Assembly: GCF_018502385.1 (NCBI RefSeq)
Contig: NZ_CP075523.1
Span: 1,798,001-1,862,000, forward strand
Source: Synechococcus sp. LA31
GTDB lineage: Bacteria; Cyanobacteriota; Cyanobacteriia; PCC-6307; Cyanobiaceae
Length of the DNA stretch: 64,000 nucleotides
Direction of reading: 5' to 3'
This document shows positions 1 through 9,338 of this stretch, piece by piece. The translations under genes were made by a program, and so were the position numbers. The notes beneath the pieces are model-generated. The model made no database searches. It saw only the letters and a program-made list of their open reading frames with translations, and had not been told where the DNA came from. The first letter of the stretch is position 1, and the number at the start of each line of letters is the position of its first letter.

Positions 1-25
1 GCCAACCATTCGCGCAGGCGGGAGT

Positions 26-1306
26 TCATCGTGCAGCCACAGCGGAGAGAGCCAGTTTGGCCATGCCTAGGGCTGCGCTGCACTGGGGCCGGTTGTGCAC
101 GGGCCGCTGCAGCAGGCGCTGGCGGATCGCCCGCCACTGGGGATTGCGGGCTCCGCCCCCCAGGCTGATCACCCGCTGCACCGGCGGCGCCCCCAACTGC
201 TCCAGCCGCTGCCAGCCTTCGCGCTCGATCGCGGCCAGCCCCTCAAGCAACCCCTGCAGATAGCGGGCATCGCTCACCGGCCGGGGCTCGAGCACCGGCT
301 CAAGCATTGGATCGTCGATCGGGAAGCGTTCCCCACGCCGAGGCAGGGGCCGCAGCTGCAGGCCACTGCTGCGGCGGGGATCGATCTGGCGACTGAGCTC
401 CGCCAGCTGCCCATCACTGAAGAAGCGGCGCAACACCCCAGCGCCCGCATTAGAGGCTCCGCCCACCAGCCAGCGGCCCGCCACCCGCTGGCAGCTCAAG
501 CCAGGCCCCTGCAAGGGCTGATCGCTGAACTGCTTCAGCACCAGGGTGGTGCCGAGCACAGTGGCCCCATCTCCCGGCTGCAAATCGGCGGCCAGGGCAG
601 CAGCGCTGGCGTCGGTACTGCCAGCCACCACCTGGCTCTCCGCGGGTAGGCCCAGAGCCTCAGCAGCGATCGGCCCCAGCGGGCCCATGGGCTGGCCGGA
701 GCGACAAATCCGCGGCAACGCCCCGCTCCAAGGCTGCTGTGTCAGATCGCCCAGCCACACGCTCGTCACTTGATCCCAGCCGAGGCGGAGGTTGTTGCCT
801 TCCTCCCCCCAGCTCCAATCCCCCAACAGACATCCCATCAGCCAATCGGCCTGATGGCGCAGCCACCAGGGGCCAGGCTCTCCGCCGGAGCGGGCCAGCT
901 CCAACAGGTGCAAGGCGCGGGCCAAGCTGCCACTGGCACTGGCAGCGGGAGTTTGAGCGGCCTCTACACCCACGAGAGCCGCAGCGGTTGCGGCCTGCTC
1001 CGGGCAGGCCAGGTGATACGGCAGAGCCCGCGCCAAGGGCGCCGGCCCAAGGGCGCCATCGGGCCGGCAGAGCAGCACAGTGCCGGAGGTGCCGTCGATG
1101 GCGATAGCCGCTACAGCGGCCCTAACCTCCTCAGGCAGCTGGGCGCAAAGGGCAATCAGGCCTTCACGCCAGCCGAGCGGATCTTCAAACCTGGTTGGGT
1201 AGTCAGCACTGCATTCGGCCTGCAACTGACCGTTGGCATCCACCACGGCCAGCCGCAGGCCACTGGTGCCCAGGTCGATGCCCAGGCCCAGCGGATCAGA
1301 CAGCAA
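26..1306 (-). CDS. FGGY-family carbohydrate kinase (xylulokinase-like)
   Basis: A 426-residue ATP-dependent sugar kinase of the FGGY/ASKHA fold. Visible motifs are the N-terminal phosphate-binding strand [10 protein letters not shown] (about residues 9-18), a second motif [10 protein letters not shown], the central [12 protein letters not shown] loop, and the adenosine motif [13 protein letters not shown] near the C terminus. It is shorter than typical xylulokinases (about 480-500 residues), so the substrate is uncertain; cyanobacterial relatives are usually annotated as xylulose or D-ribulose kinases. Its start overlaps the 3' end of metK by 11 bases on the same strand, so the two are probably cotranscribed. 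The family is clear; the sugar is not. Confidence 0.85.
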   Translation of the reverse strand: MLSDPLGLGIDLGTSGLRLAVVDANGQLQAECSADYPTRFEDPLGWREGLIALCAQLPEEVRAAVAAIAIDGTSGTVLLCRPDGALGPAPLARALPYHLACPEQAATAAALVGVEAAQTPAASASGSLARALHLLELARSGGEPGPWWLRHQADWLMGCLLGDWSWGEEGNNLRLGWDQVTSVWLGDLTQQPWSGALPRICRSGQPMGPLGPIAAEALGLPAESQVVAGSTDASAAALAADLQPGDGATVLGTTLVLKQFSDQPLQGPGLSCQRVAGRWLVGGASNAGAGVLRRFFSDGQLAELSRQIDPRRSSGLQLRPLPRRGERFPIDDPMLEPVLEPRPVSDARYLQGLLEGLAAIEREGWQRLEQLGAPPVQRVISLGGGARNPQWRAIRQRLLQRPVHNRPQCSAALGMAKLALSAVAAR

Positions 1307-2564
1307 CGCGGCTGGCGGTGGCCTGCTTCAGAGTGGCGGCGATCGCGTCCACGTTCTCCCAGGGGAGATTGAGATCGCTACGGCCGAAGTGGCCGTAGGC
1401 CGCCACGTCTTGATAGAAGCGCCCACCGCGCTGCTGAGGCAGCTGACGCAAACCAAAGGTTTCGATGATCGCGCCCGGGCGCAGGTCGAAGTGCTCTTGC
1501 ACCAACGCAGTGAGATCGGCGTTGCTGATAGCACCGGTACCGAAGCTCTCCACCAGGATGCTCACCGGCTTGGCCACACCGATGGCATAGCTGAGCTGAA
1601 CTTCAGCCTTGCGGGCCAGGCCAGCGGCCACCAGGGCCTTGGCTACATAGCGGGCGGCATAGGCGGCGGAACGATCCACCTTGGTGGGGTCTTTCCCGGA
1701 GAAGGCGCCGCCGCCATGGCGGGCATAGCCACCGTAGGTATCCACGATGATCTTGCGGCCGGTGAGGCCGGCATCGCCCTGGGGGCCGCCCACCACGAAT
1801 TTGCCGGTGGGGTTCACCAGGAAGCGGGTGATCTCTTTGGAGGGCTTGAGACTCAGATCCGAGGTGGCGGGCTCCACCACATGGATCCACAGGTCGGCGG
1901 CGATGCGCTCACGCATGGCCTTGTCCTCTGAGATGCCATCGATCTCTGCGGTGTGCTGGGTAGAGATCAGGATGGTGTCGATCGCCACGGGCTGATCGTT
2001 CTCGTACACCACGCTCACCTGGGTTTTGCCGTCAGGCAGCAGGTAGCCCAAGGTGCCGTTGTGGCGAACCTCTGCCAGACGCCGAGCCAGCCGGTGGGCC
2101 AGGCTGATCGGCAGTGGCATCAGCTCCGGCGTTTCATCGCAGGCGTAGCCAAACATGATGCCCTGGTCGCCCGCACCCACCAGATCGAGGGGATCACCGG
2201 CGTGGTCATCGGCCTCATTGACCCCCTGGGCGATATCGGGAGACTGCTGATCGAGCGCCACCAGCACGGCGCAGCTGTGGGCATCGAAACCACCGGCGCG
2301 GGCACCGCTGTAGCCGATCTGCTCGATCACATTGCGTACCAGGGTATTGAAATCAACCCGGGCGGTGGTGGTCACTTCGCCAGTGATCAGGCAGAGGCCC
2401 GTGTTCACAACGGTTTCGCAAGCCACCCGCGAGGCCGGATCTTGAGCCAGCAGCGCATCGAGCACTGCATCGCTCACCTGATCACAGATCTTGTCGGGAT
2501 GGCCCTCGGTCACCGATTCAGAGGTGAACACGTAGCGCGATGGCGCCCCGGCGGTGCTGCTCAT
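1296..2564 (-). CDS. metK: S-adenosylmethionine synthetase
   Basis: Makes S-adenosylmethionine from methionine and ATP in the cytoplasm, the methyl donor for the several methyltransferases and radical SAM enzymes in this window. The 422-residue product carries the family signatures: [17 protein letters not shown] near residues 17-33, the [12 protein letters not shown] hexapeptide region around residue 130, and the glycine-rich phosphate loop [19 protein letters not shown]. It is longer than the E. coli enzyme (384) in the manner of cyanobacterial MetK. The ATG start is followed by a short polar leader before YVFTSESV, as in relatives. It lies upstream of and overlaps the sugar kinase gene. 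Confidence 0.97.
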   Translation of the reverse strand: MSSTAGAPSRYVFTSESVTEGHPDKICDQVSDAVLDALLAQDPASRVACETVVNTGLCLITGEVTTTARVDFNTLVRNVIEQIGYSGARAGGFDAHSCAVLVALDQQSPDIAQGVNEADDHAGDPLDLVGAGDQGIMFGYACDETPELMPLPISLAHRLARRLAEVRHNGTLGYLLPDGKTQVSVVYENDQPVAIDTILISTQHTAEIDGISEDKAMRERIAADLWIHVVEPATSDLSLKPSKEITRFLVNPTGKFVVGGPQGDAGLTGRKIIVDTYGGYARHGGGAFSGKDPTKVDRSAAYAARYVAKALVAAGLARKAEVQLSYAIGVAKPVSILVESFGTGAISNADLTALVQEHFDLRPGAIIETFGLRQLPQQRGGRFYQDVAAYGHFGRSDLNLPWENVDAIAATLKQATASRVAV

Positions 2565-2596
2565 TCGCTCAGGTCGGTAGCAAATAGCTTTCCACC

Positions 2597-3397
2597 CTAG
2601 GGGCCAACCAAGCTGAGCTCCTGCCAGTGATGGATCAACGGATGGGGCTCAGCCAGCGGGGGCGGGGTGCTCCAGGCCGCGGTGTAGCCGAGGGCAAGCT
2701 GATGGGGAATACCCGCCGCAACAGCCATCTGCAGATCACTGTTGGCATCGCCAATCAGGGCGCAGCGGGCGGCCGCCACTCCCAACTGTTCGCAGAGACC
2801 ATGCACAGCCGCGGGATCCGGCTTGCGCGGGCGGTGTTCGGCGCTCCAAAGACCCGCGAAAAAGCCACCCAAATGGTGGCTAGCCAGGAAATGCTCGATG
2901 CCAGCCATGTCGTCGTTGCTGATCACGGCGCACACCACACCGGCAGCCTGCAGCTGCTCGAGCATCGGCCGCAGCCCATGGGTGGTGGTGCTGGTGGTGC
3001 CAGGGTTGTCGCTCTGATCCACGCGGCGACGCGCATCCAGCTGATCGGCCTGGGCAAACACCTGCTCGCTCAGGGCCAGGGCCTCAGGCCATCCCATCCC
3101 CACCTGCACCAAGGCGGTGGCCGTGGCGATCAAGTTGTGGTCACGGCTGGCGACGGCCGTAATCCCTGCTGGGCAGATCGCATCGGCGCCCAGGCCATAA
3201 GCACGCTCGAGCAGCTGTTGAAGCTCCTGTTGGGCGAGCGGAGCGAGGCAGAGCGCAGCCTGTTCCAGGCATAGAAAAACCCTGGCCTTAGCCAGGGTGA
3301 GGAGCTGGGGTTCGCTGATGCTGAGGGTGCCGTCTTTGTCGAACAGCACCGCATCCACATCGCCGAGGCCCGTGCCGCGTAGTTGCAGGCACACCAT
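2597..3397 (-). CDS. HAD-superfamily hydrolase (phosphatase)
   Basis: A 266-residue haloacid-dehalogenase-fold phosphohydrolase. Motif I is [10 protein letters not shown] (nucleophile and acid-base aspartates, near residue 20), motif II is VCAVISNDD, the lysine motif lies in RPRKPDPA, and motif IV is [12 protein letters not shown] with its metal-binding aspartates. A helical cap domain lies between motifs I and II, as in phosphoglycolate-phosphatase-like members. Substrate cannot be read from sequence; phosphoglycolate or another small phosphate ester is possible. It lies between metK and rpsA, all on the minus strand, with only 6 bases to rpsA, so it may be read through from the rpsA promoter. 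Confidence 0.85.
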   Translation of the reverse strand: MVCLQLRGTGLGDVDAVLFDKDGTLSISEPQLLTLAKARVFLCLEQAALCLAPLAQQELQQLLERAYGLGADAICPAGITAVASRDHNLIATATALVQVGMGWPEALALSEQVFAQADQLDARRRVDQSDNPGTTSTTTHGLRPMLEQLQAAGVVCAVISNDDMAGIEHFLASHHLGGFFAGLWSAEHRPRKPDPAAVHGLCEQLGVAAARCALIGDANSDLQMAVAAGIPHQLALGYTAAWSTPPPLAEPHPLIHHWQELSLVGP

Positions 3398-3403
3398 GAG
3401 GAA

Positions 3404-4471
3404 TCAGTCGAGAGTGACACCCATGGGCTCATTATCTTCGGCCTGCTCGAGCAGCATCTGCTTGTAGCGAGCAGCCATCTCCTCGGCTTTTTCGAACACC
3501 TTCTGGGGATCGGTGAGCATGTCGCCGGGCTCGGGCTCGAGCGCCTTGGTGGACAGGGAGATACGACCGCGCTCGGCGTCGAGGTCGATGATCATCACCT
3601 TCATTTGATCGTTCACATTGAGCACCGTGTGGGGTGTCTCGATGTGCTCATGGCTGATCTCGGAGATGTGCAGCAGGCCGCTCACACCACCGATATCGAT
3701 GAAGGCGCCGTAGGGCTTGATGCCGCGAACGGTACCGAGCACCACCTCGCCCACTTCCAGGCGATTCATCTTGCGCTCCACCAGGGCGCGGCGATGGCTG
3801 AGCACCAGGCGATTGCGCTCTTCGTCCACCTCCAGGAATTTGAGGGGAAGGAAATCAGCAACGAGCTCTTCCTTGGGCTTGCGGGTACTGATGTGGCTGC
3901 CGGGGATAAAGCCGCGCAGACCTTCCACCCGCACCAAGGCACCACCACGGTTGGTGGCAAACACTTCGCTGTAGATGGTGGCGTCTTCCTTCTGCAGCTG
4001 ACGAACCCGCTCCCAGGCACGCTGGTACTCGATGCGACGGATCGAAAGGGTGAGCTGACCGTCTTCGTTTTCTTCGCTGAGGATGAAGAATTCGCGCTCT
4101 TCACCGGGCTCGAGCACATCGGCGATGCCCTCCACCCGGTTGATCGACACCTCCTGCATCGGCATGAAGGCGGCGGTCTTGGCGCCGATGTCGATCATCG
4201 CGCCTTTCGACTCGATGGCGAACACGGTGCCCTTCACCACGTCGCCAGGCTTGAAGTTGTAGTCGTACTTGCTCAGCAGCGACGCGAACTCATCCAGCGT
4301 GAAACCCACACCATCGAGATCCCGAGCCACAGCACGGCTGGAGGGGTCATCGGCACTGGGCACCTCTTCCGGAATGCCGAGGTCGAGCTCGGCGGCTGCA
4401 TCAGCAGCAAAGTCCTGGTCCACGGCGAGCTCCTGCTCGCTTGTGGTGAGATCGGAAGGGGTCACGGTCAT
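3404..4471 (-). CDS. rpsA: 30S ribosomal protein S1
   Basis: Cyanobacterial-type S1, 355 residues, much shorter than the six-domain proteobacterial protein (about 557). It has an acidic N-terminal tail, then three S1 RNA-binding domains, visible at GDVVKGTVFAIESKGAMIDIG, the degenerate middle repeat, and GEVVLGTVRGIKPYGAFIDIGG followed by LLHISEISHEHIE. S1 helps mRNA docking on the 30S subunit. The ATG at the 3' end is supported by the conserved start of related proteins. A TATAGT hexamer on the minus strand at 4549-4554 is a plausible -10 box about 75 bases upstream; no good -35 is visible. Confidence 0.96.
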   Translation of the reverse strand: MTVTPSDLTTSEQELAVDQDFAADAAAELDLGIPEEVPSADDPSSRAVARDLDGVGFTLDEFASLLSKYDYNFKPGDVVKGTVFAIESKGAMIDIGAKTAAFMPMQEVSINRVEGIADVLEPGEEREFFILSEENEDGQLTLSIRRIEYQRAWERVRQLQKEDATIYSEVFATNRGGALVRVEGLRGFIPGSHISTRKPKEELVADFLPLKFLEVDEERNRLVLSHRRALVERKMNRLEVGEVVLGTVRGIKPYGAFIDIGGVSGLLHISEISHEHIETPHTVLNVNDQMKVMIIDLDAERGRISLSTKALEPEPGDMLTDPQKVFEKAEEMAARYKQMLLEQAEDNEPMGVTLD

Positions 4472-4589
4472 GGAGAGTCGGCGGCCTGCCGGTGGCAGTA
4501 CGAGAGGACCTCTGTCGCCGCCCGCCAGCGGACGAAGAGGAATCTCACACTATACAAAGCGCTAAGACAGGCCCTAGGGATCCCGCCCT

Positions 4590-5084
4590 TCAGCCCACCA
4601 CAGCGAGGTGTTTCCCAGAGCCACGGCGTTCGCCACCTGTTTTCAAGCCTTCCAGGGTGGCCACAAAATCACTCACGCTCTGGAATTGGCGATACACCGA
4701 CGCGAAGCGCACATACGCCACATCACTCATGCCGGCCAACTGCTGCAGCACCAGCTCACCGATCTCACCGCTGCCAACCTCTCGACCACTACGACCCTGA
4801 AGCTGCAGCTCGAGCTCATCAACAACGGCTTCGAGGCGACTGGGCTCGAGGCCTGTTTTTTCGCAGGCGCGAATCAAACCGTGCAGCAATTTGCTGCGAT
4901 TAAAAGCTTCGCGCGTGCCATTTCGCTTCACCACCGTGATGGGAACGGTTTCCACCCGCTCATAGGTGGTGAAGCGAAATTCACAGTGCAGGCATTCGCG
5001 GCGGCGGCGCACACTACGGCCTGAATCAGCCGAACGCGATTCCAGAACGCGGCTGTCGGTGTGCTGGCACGAGGGGCACTGCAT
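4590..5084 (-). CDS. nrdR: Transcriptional repressor NrdR
   Basis: 164-residue zinc-ribbon and ATP-cone repressor of ribonucleotide reductase genes. The start is placed at the ATG at 5084, because the protein then begins [17 protein letters not shown] as NrdR proteins do; the open frame continues upstream without family similarity. The zinc ribbon has Cys3/Cys6 and the later pair in CLHCEFRF; the ATP-cone follows from [16 protein letters not shown]. The C terminus [16 protein letters not shown] is diagnostic. It senses dATP/ATP. No ribonucleotide reductase gene lies in this window. It is tandem with rpsA on the minus strand and downstream of psbT. Confidence 0.95.
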   Translation of the reverse strand: MQCPSCQHTDSRVLESRSADSGRSVRRRRECLHCEFRFTTYERVETVPITVVKRNGTREAFNRSKLLHGLIRACEKTGLEPSRLEAVVDELELQLQGRSGREVGSGEIGELVLQQLAGMSDVAYVRFASVYRQFQSVSDFVATLEGLKTGGERRGSGKHLAVVG

Positions 5085-5232
5085 GGCCCGAAAATCCGCC
5101 GGAAGTATGAAACAAGTGTAGACAACCTTCGGCCACTTGAGAAGGGAGTCGGAGCCATGGGTTTTGCTGTGCGATCGCGCCAAACCGTGGCGAACACGTG
5201 AGACTGACCTCCTCCAACAGCCCGAAATCAAC

Positions 5233-5258
5233 AAAAAACCCCCGCCAAGGCGGGGGTT
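5233..5258 (-). terminator. Rho-independent terminator after psbB-psbT
   Basis: A 10-bp perfect inverted repeat (AACCCCCGCC/GGCGGGGGTT) read on the minus strand and followed by a run of six T. It lies just downstream of the psbT stop codon and separates the photosystem II operon from nrdR. Confidence 0.85.
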
Positions 5259-5281
5259 GGTCGTCTCTCGAAGGAGAGCCA

Positions 5282-5377
5282 TCACTTTCCGATCTTCGGG
5301 GGATCGCGGAAGGCAATCGCGAAGAACAGGGTGGAAATGGCCAACGCCAGGATGAGGATGTAAGCGAAGCTTTCCAT
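5282..5377 (-). CDS. psbT: Photosystem II reaction center protein T
   Basis: A 31-residue single-span membrane protein of the photosystem II core, found at the dimer interface. Translation from the ATG at 5377 gives [20 protein letters not shown] followed by a short stromal tail [11 protein letters not shown], which matches the PsbT family in length and sequence. A strong Shine-Dalgarno (AGGAGG, minus strand, bases 5384-5389) precedes the start. It follows psbB by 18 bases, the classic psbB-psbT order, and is closed by a terminator. Confidence 0.95.
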   Translation of the reverse strand: MESFAYILILALAISTLFFAIAFRDPPKIGK

Positions 5378-5395
5378 GGATGAACCTCCTGGCGA

Positions 5396-6955
5396 TCAGC
5401 TGAGAGTAGAACCAGCGGGGGGCACGTAGCCCTCCGGCAGACGGCGTGTGGAGCGGTCGCCAAGCTTTTGGAACAGACCAAACTCCACCTGCTCTCCGAG
5501 ATCGGGATCGATACCGGCGAACACATCGCGGTAGAGGGTGCGAGCACCGTGCCAGATGTGCCCGAAGAAGAAGAGCAACGCGAAGCAAGCATGACCGAAG
5601 GTGAACCAGCCGCGGGGTGAGCTACGGAAGGTGCCGTCGGAGTGGTAGGTCTCGCGATCGAATTCGAACGCTTCACCCAGCTGCGCCTTACGGGCCAGGC
5701 GCTTCACATCCGCGGGGTCAGTGAAGGTTTGGCCGCTGAGAGCACCGCCATAGACCGTTGCCGTCACACCAGTCTGTTCGAAGGAGTACTTCGCTTCAGC
5801 GCGGCGGAAGGGAATGTCAGCGCGGACGATGCCCTGGTTGTCTTCAAGAACAACGGGGAAGTTCTCGAAGAAGTTGGGCAGACGACGCACCTCGAGGTTG
5901 CGACCGTCTTGATCGGTGAACGCAATGTGACCCAGCCAACCGGTGGGCAGGCCATCACCGTTCACCATCGGACCCACACGGAACAAACCACCCTTGGCAG
6001 GGCTGTTGCCCACGTAGTCATAGAAGGCGAGCTTCTCAGGAATCGAGGCGTAGGCCTGTTCCACTGTGGAGCCGTTGTCGAGGGCGGTCTGCACACGACG
6101 GTTGATCTCAGTTTTGAAGTAGCCCTGATCCCACTGGTAGCGGGTGGGGCCAAACAGCTCAACCGGAGTGGCAGCAGCGCCATACCACATGGTGCCTGCT
6201 ACCACGAAGGCAGCAAAGAACACGGCAGCGATGGCGCTGGCGAGCACCGTTTCGATGTTGCCCATGCGCAGAGCCTTGTAGAGGCGCTCCGGCGGGCGGG
6301 TGGTGATGTGGAAGATCCCGGCAATGATGCCGACGATGCCTGCAGCGATGTGGTGGGCCACGATGCCGCCGGGGTTGAAGGGGTTGAAACCTTCAGGCCC
6401 CCAGGAGGGCTGTACCGGCTCAAGGTGCCCTGTGATCCCGTAAGGGTCGGAGACCCACATGCCGGGGCCAAAAACGCCGGTGAGGTGGAAAGCACCAAAG
6501 CCGAAACAGGCCAGACCAGCCAGCAGCAGGTGGATACCGAAGATCTTGGGCAGATCGAGGGCAGGCTCGCCGGTGCGAGGGTCCTGCCAGATCTCTAGAT
6601 CCCAGTAAGTCCAGTGCCAGATGGCGGCCAAGAAAAGTAAGCCGCTGAAAATGATGTGGGCAGCTGCCACACCTTCGAAGCTCCAGAAGCCAGGGTCCAC
6701 ACCGGTTTCACCGGTGATGCTCCAACCACCCCAGCTGCCAGTCACACCCAAGCGGGCCATGAACGGCATCACAAACATGCCCTGGCGCCACATCGGGTTG
6801 AGCACCGGGTCGGAGGGATCGAAGATGGCGAGCTCGTAAAGCGCCATGGAGCCGGCCCAGCCGGCGACCAAAGCGGTGTGCATGAGGTGCACGGCCAACA
6901 GACGGCCCGGGTCGTTGATCACGACCGTGTGCACCCGATACCAGGGCAATCCCAT
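5396..6955 (-). CDS. psbB: Photosystem II CP47 chlorophyll-binding protein
   Basis: CP47, the 519-residue inner antenna of photosystem II that carries excitation to the D1/D2 reaction centre in the thylakoid membrane. The start is set at the ATG at 6955, giving [20 protein letters not shown], the invariant CP47 N terminus; the upstream 32 codons lack similarity. Six transmembrane helices with chlorophyll-ligating histidines (for example [47 protein letters not shown]) and the large lumenal loop E are present. It forms an operon with psbT and diverges from the ferredoxin gene on the plus strand, with a 266-base shared upstream region. Confidence 0.98.
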   Translation of the reverse strand: MGLPWYRVHTVVINDPGRLLAVHLMHTALVAGWAGSMALYELAIFDPSDPVLNPMWRQGMFVMPFMARLGVTGSWGGWSITGETGVDPGFWSFEGVAAAHIIFSGLLFLAAIWHWTYWDLEIWQDPRTGEPALDLPKIFGIHLLLAGLACFGFGAFHLTGVFGPGMWVSDPYGITGHLEPVQPSWGPEGFNPFNPGGIVAHHIAAGIVGIIAGIFHITTRPPERLYKALRMGNIETVLASAIAAVFFAAFVVAGTMWYGAAATPVELFGPTRYQWDQGYFKTEINRRVQTALDNGSTVEQAYASIPEKLAFYDYVGNSPAKGGLFRVGPMVNGDGLPTGWLGHIAFTDQDGRNLEVRRLPNFFENFPVVLEDNQGIVRADIPFRRAEAKYSFEQTGVTATVYGGALSGQTFTDPADVKRLARKAQLGEAFEFDRETYHSDGTFRSSPRGWFTFGHACFALLFFFGHIWHGARTLYRDVFAGIDPDLGEQVEFGLFQKLGDRSTRRLPEGYVPPAGSTLS

Positions 6956-7221
6956 GGGGGTTAGGTCCGGGGAACAATCAGCCGCCCGCGCCGGAAACCG
7001 GCTTGCGGTTGGCAACACGATCAGGCTCGGCCAGTCGAAACCAGCAGACACTTGATCCGTGCTGGCGATGGTAAGGGGTTCGGGCAGCTCACCGATTCGA
7101 TCGGAGCAGAGCTGAAACGTGCCGTGATGGCGCCAGCCCCGCCGCTAGGCGCCCCAGGCCTGAACAGCGGTTACAAAACGCAACCCTCGGCCTCACAATG
7201 GAGCGGTTGCCGCTGGTTCCC

Positions 7222-7668
7222 ATGCCCGTGATTCGGTTTGTACGCGAAGGACGCGACGTGGAGTGCTTCCCAGGTGAAAACCTGCGGGAGGTTGCCCTAC
7301 GCGAGGGCATCGAGCTGTACGGACTCAAGGGCCGCCTGGGCAATTGCGGTGGCTGCGGACAATGCATCACCTGCTTTGTGGATGTGGTGGGCGAAAGCAG
7401 CCCTGACAGCCTCAGCAGCCGCACCGGCGTGGAAGACCAGAAGCTGCGCCGCCGCCCCCAGAGCTGGCGCCTGGCCTGCCAGGCGCTTGTGCAGCACTCG
7501 CTCTTGGTGCTCACCAAACCCCAGACAGGCCTGGCGGATGGAGATCAAAAGATCGCGCAGGCCAAGGCCCAGGTTCTGCCCGCTGGACCCACCGCCTGGC
7601 CCGTGGTTGAAAGCCCAGAGGAGGTGGACGATGACAACGAATCCACTACGAGCGGTGAAGAGCCCTGA
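7222..7668 (+). CDS. [2Fe-2S] ferredoxin-like protein
   Basis: A 148-residue soluble protein with a ferredoxin domain in its first 100 residues. The start is placed at the ATG at 7222 (MPVIRFVREGRDVECFPGEN) because the preceding in-frame residues are not conserved. Cysteines at 15, 42, 45, 48, 51 and 86 are visible; C42, C48, C51 and C86 match the C-x5-C-x2-C-x34-C spacing of adrenodoxin-like [2Fe-2S] proteins rather than the plant-type C-x4-C-x2-C. The last 50 residues are acidic and low-complexity. It lies between divergent psbB and downstream psbM, which suggests a photosystem-linked electron-transfer or assembly role, but the partner is unknown. Confidence 0.8.
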   Translation: MPVIRFVREGRDVECFPGENLREVALREGIELYGLKGRLGNCGGCGQCITCFVDVVGESSPDSLSSRTGVEDQKLRRRPQSWRLACQALVQHSLLVLTKPQTGLADGDQKIAQAKAQVLPAGPTAWPVVESPEEVDDDNESTTSGEEP

Positions 7669-7716
7669 TCCGCGCCTTGCGGCGGTGATACCGTCATCGC
7701 GCTGAAGGCTCTTGCA

Positions 7717-7821
7717 ATGGAAACCAACGATCTCGGCTTTGTCGCCAGTCTGATGTTCGTGCTGGTTCCAACCGTGTTCCTGTTGGTGCTGTACATCCAG
7801 ACCAGCAGCCGCCAGGGTTGA
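7717..7821 (+). CDS. psbM: Photosystem II reaction center protein M
   Basis: 34-residue single-span protein at the photosystem II dimer interface. The frame from the ATG at 7717 reads [20 protein letters not shown] followed by [14 protein letters not shown], an unmistakable PsbM sequence. It follows the ferredoxin-like gene by 48 bases on the same strand and is closed by a strong terminator at 7858-7896. Confidence 0.96.
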   Translation: METNDLGFVASLMFVLVPTVFLLVLYIQTSSRQG

Positions 7822-7857
7822 GCCACGGACGTTCGTCCCTAGCCGGTTTTAACGCTG

Positions 7858-7896
7858 AAATCCCCGGAGCTCCCATTGAGGGCTCCGGGGATTTTT
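7858..7896 (+). terminator. Rho-independent terminator after psbM
   Basis: A 13-bp perfect stem (AAATCCCCGGAGC/GCTCCGGGGATTT) with an 11-base loop, ending in a T-run on the plus strand. It sits between psbM and the convergent universal stress protein gene; because the stem is flanked by A and T tracts it could also act on the other strand. Confidence 0.85.
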
Positions 7897-7927
7897 GCTG
7901 ATCAATCACGCTCCAGTTTGGGTCGCC

Positions 7928-8776
7928 TCAGCGGCGGCCTTCTGGCTCGCGCACCAGCAGCACTGGCGCCGGGGCATGCACGCGGATGTAATCGCTGACC
8001 GAGGAGCCCAGCAGGCGATCGATATCAACAAGCCCGCGCGCCACAAGGGGGCGGCGGTCCTGGGAGGCAATCACCAGCAAATCGGCTTTCTCTTCCTCTG
8101 CCACTTGGCACACGCCACGGCCGATATCACCGGTGCGGTGAATTCCTTTCATCTCCACCCCAAAGGCGCGGGCCCGCTGCACAGCTTTCTCAAGCAACTC
8201 ATCAGCTGGGGATTTGCCACCGCGGGAGGGTGTGATGTCTTGGCGGCTGATGTGAATGCCGGTGAGGCTGGCACCAGGTGTGTCACGCACCAGCTCACAG
8301 GCAAGGCGGAGAGCATCATCGCCCACACCTGTGCCATCGACAGCCACCATCACGCGGTTGATGTGGCGCACATAGAGGTCGTCGCGCACCAGCAGCATCG
8401 GCCGCGTGGAGAGCTGAAACACGTACTGACTGGCACTGTTGCTGAGGATCGACTGCAGCCGCCCCAGCCCCCTGGAGCCCATCACGATCAGATCGGCATC
8501 CAGCTCATCAGCCACCTTCAGCACCGTTTGCTTGGTGTCGCCCTGGCGAATGATCGTGTTCACATCGGTGGGATTGAGCCCGAGGCGCTGCACGGCCTCG
8601 GCCACGATCCCGGCAGCCTTCTGGGAATGCTCCGCGTAGTTTTCGCCAGCCTGCTCAGACACCACATGTAAGAGGTTGAGGCGGGCATCACGCACGGCCG
8701 GGATGTCGCGCAGCATGCGCACCATCTCTTCAACATGGCCCTTGCCGGAATCGGCGATCAAAAGGTTGCGGAACAC
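7928..8776 (-). CDS. Tandem universal stress protein (UspA x2)
   Basis: A cytoplasmic protein with two UspA domains. The start is taken as the GTG at 8776 (VFRNLLIADSGKGHVEEMVR), which gives 282 residues and the normal family beginning; a longer frame to 8905 would overlap the divergent thioesterase gene. Domain 1 ends with the ATP-binding loop LIVMGSRGLGRLQSILSNSA; domain 2 runs from RVMVAVDGTGVGDDA to LLVIASQDRRPLVARGLVDI, with a less canonical loop, so perhaps only domain 1 binds nucleotide. Function is general stress signalling by inference only. It is transcribed divergently from the thioesterase, 67 bases away. Confidence 0.88.
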   Translation of the reverse strand: MFRNLLIADSGKGHVEEMVRMLRDIPAVRDARLNLLHVVSEQAGENYAEHSQKAAGIVAEAVQRLGLNPTDVNTIIRQGDTKQTVLKVADELDADLIVMGSRGLGRLQSILSNSASQYVFQLSTRPMLLVRDDLYVRHINRVMVAVDGTGVGDDALRLACELVRDTPGASLTGIHISRQDITPSRGGKSPADELLEKAVQRARAFGVEMKGIHRTGDIGRGVCQVAEEEKADLLVIASQDRRPLVARGLVDIDRLLGSSVSDYIRVHAPAPVLLVREPEGRR

Positions 8777-8843
8777 AGCCGTTGCAACGCGCTCGGGCAG
8801 CCTATGGCTGATCTGCCATGGCGGACCAACCGCAACCGACACC

Positions 8844-9314
8844 GTGACGGACCAACAAGAACAGCGTCCATGGCGCCTGCTGCGGCGGGTGCTTCCCCAG
8901 CACACAGATCACGCTGGCGTGATGTGGCACGGGGCTTATCTGAGCTGGATGGAGGAGGCCCGGGTGGAGGCCCTGAGCGCCGCCGGACTCGCCTACGCCG
9001 ATCTCTCCGCCTCTGGCCTGGAGCTACCGGTGGTGAACCTCTCCATCCAATACCGCCAAGCACTCCTGCATGGAGAAACCGTGGCTCTATACAGCTGGGT
9101 GCTCAGTCGGCGCGGCGTGAAACTGCCCTGGCGCACGGCCTTTGTGAAAGCCGATGGCAGCGTGGCCGCCGAAGCGAACGTGGAGCTGGTGCTGGTGGAG
9201 CTCAGCAGCAGCCCCGAACGGCGCAAAGTGCTGCGTCAACTACCGCAGACCCTCAGCGCCGCCATCAAACGCCTGGAGCGCGGCCCAGAGCAAGAATCAG
9301 CCATCTCGCTATAG
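8844..9314 (+). CDS. Hotdog-fold acyl-CoA thioesterase (DHNA-CoA hydrolase-like)
   Basis: 156-residue 4-hydroxybenzoyl-CoA-thioesterase-like enzyme. The start is a GTG at 8844 (VTDQQEQRPWRLLRRVLPQH). The active-site stretch HTDHAGVMWHGAYLSWMEEA carries the catalytic aspartate and downstream WxEEAR, as in the cyanobacterial 1,4-dihydroxy-2-naphthoyl-CoA hydrolase of phylloquinone synthesis (Synechocystis Slr0204 type). Phylloquinone is the A1 acceptor of photosystem I, so the assignment suits the photosynthetic neighbourhood, but other acyl-CoA substrates are possible. Its stop codon lies within a dyad that resembles a LexA box upstream of dprA. Confidence 0.8.
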   Translation: MTDQQEQRPWRLLRRVLPQHTDHAGVMWHGAYLSWMEEARVEALSAAGLAYADLSASGLELPVVNLSIQYRQALLHGETVALYSWVLSRRGVKLPWRTAFVKADGSVAAEANVELVLVELSSSPERRKVLRQLPQTLSAAIKRLERGPEQESAISL

Positions 9315-9326
9315 TACAAACGAACT
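9313..9326. promoter_or_regulatory. Candidate LexA (SOS) box upstream of dprA
   Basis: AGTACAAACGAACT, an interrupted dyad (AGTnC-N4-GnACT). Read on the minus strand it is AGTTCGTTTGTACT, which differs at one position from the published cyanobacterial LexA consensus RGTACNNNDGTWCB. It sits 12 bases before the dprA start and overlaps a possible -10 hexamer TATAGT, so a bound repressor would block transcription. This is a motif match only. Confidence 0.4.
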
Positions 9327-9338
9327 AGCGGAGGGGTT

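Noticed and set aside
4547-4556. CACTATAC near rpsA looked like part of an NrdR box
   Set aside because: Only half of the palindrome fits; it is better read as the rpsA -10 region.
7956-8671. Antisense open frame opposite the universal stress protein
   Set aside because: UspA domains are clear on the minus strand.
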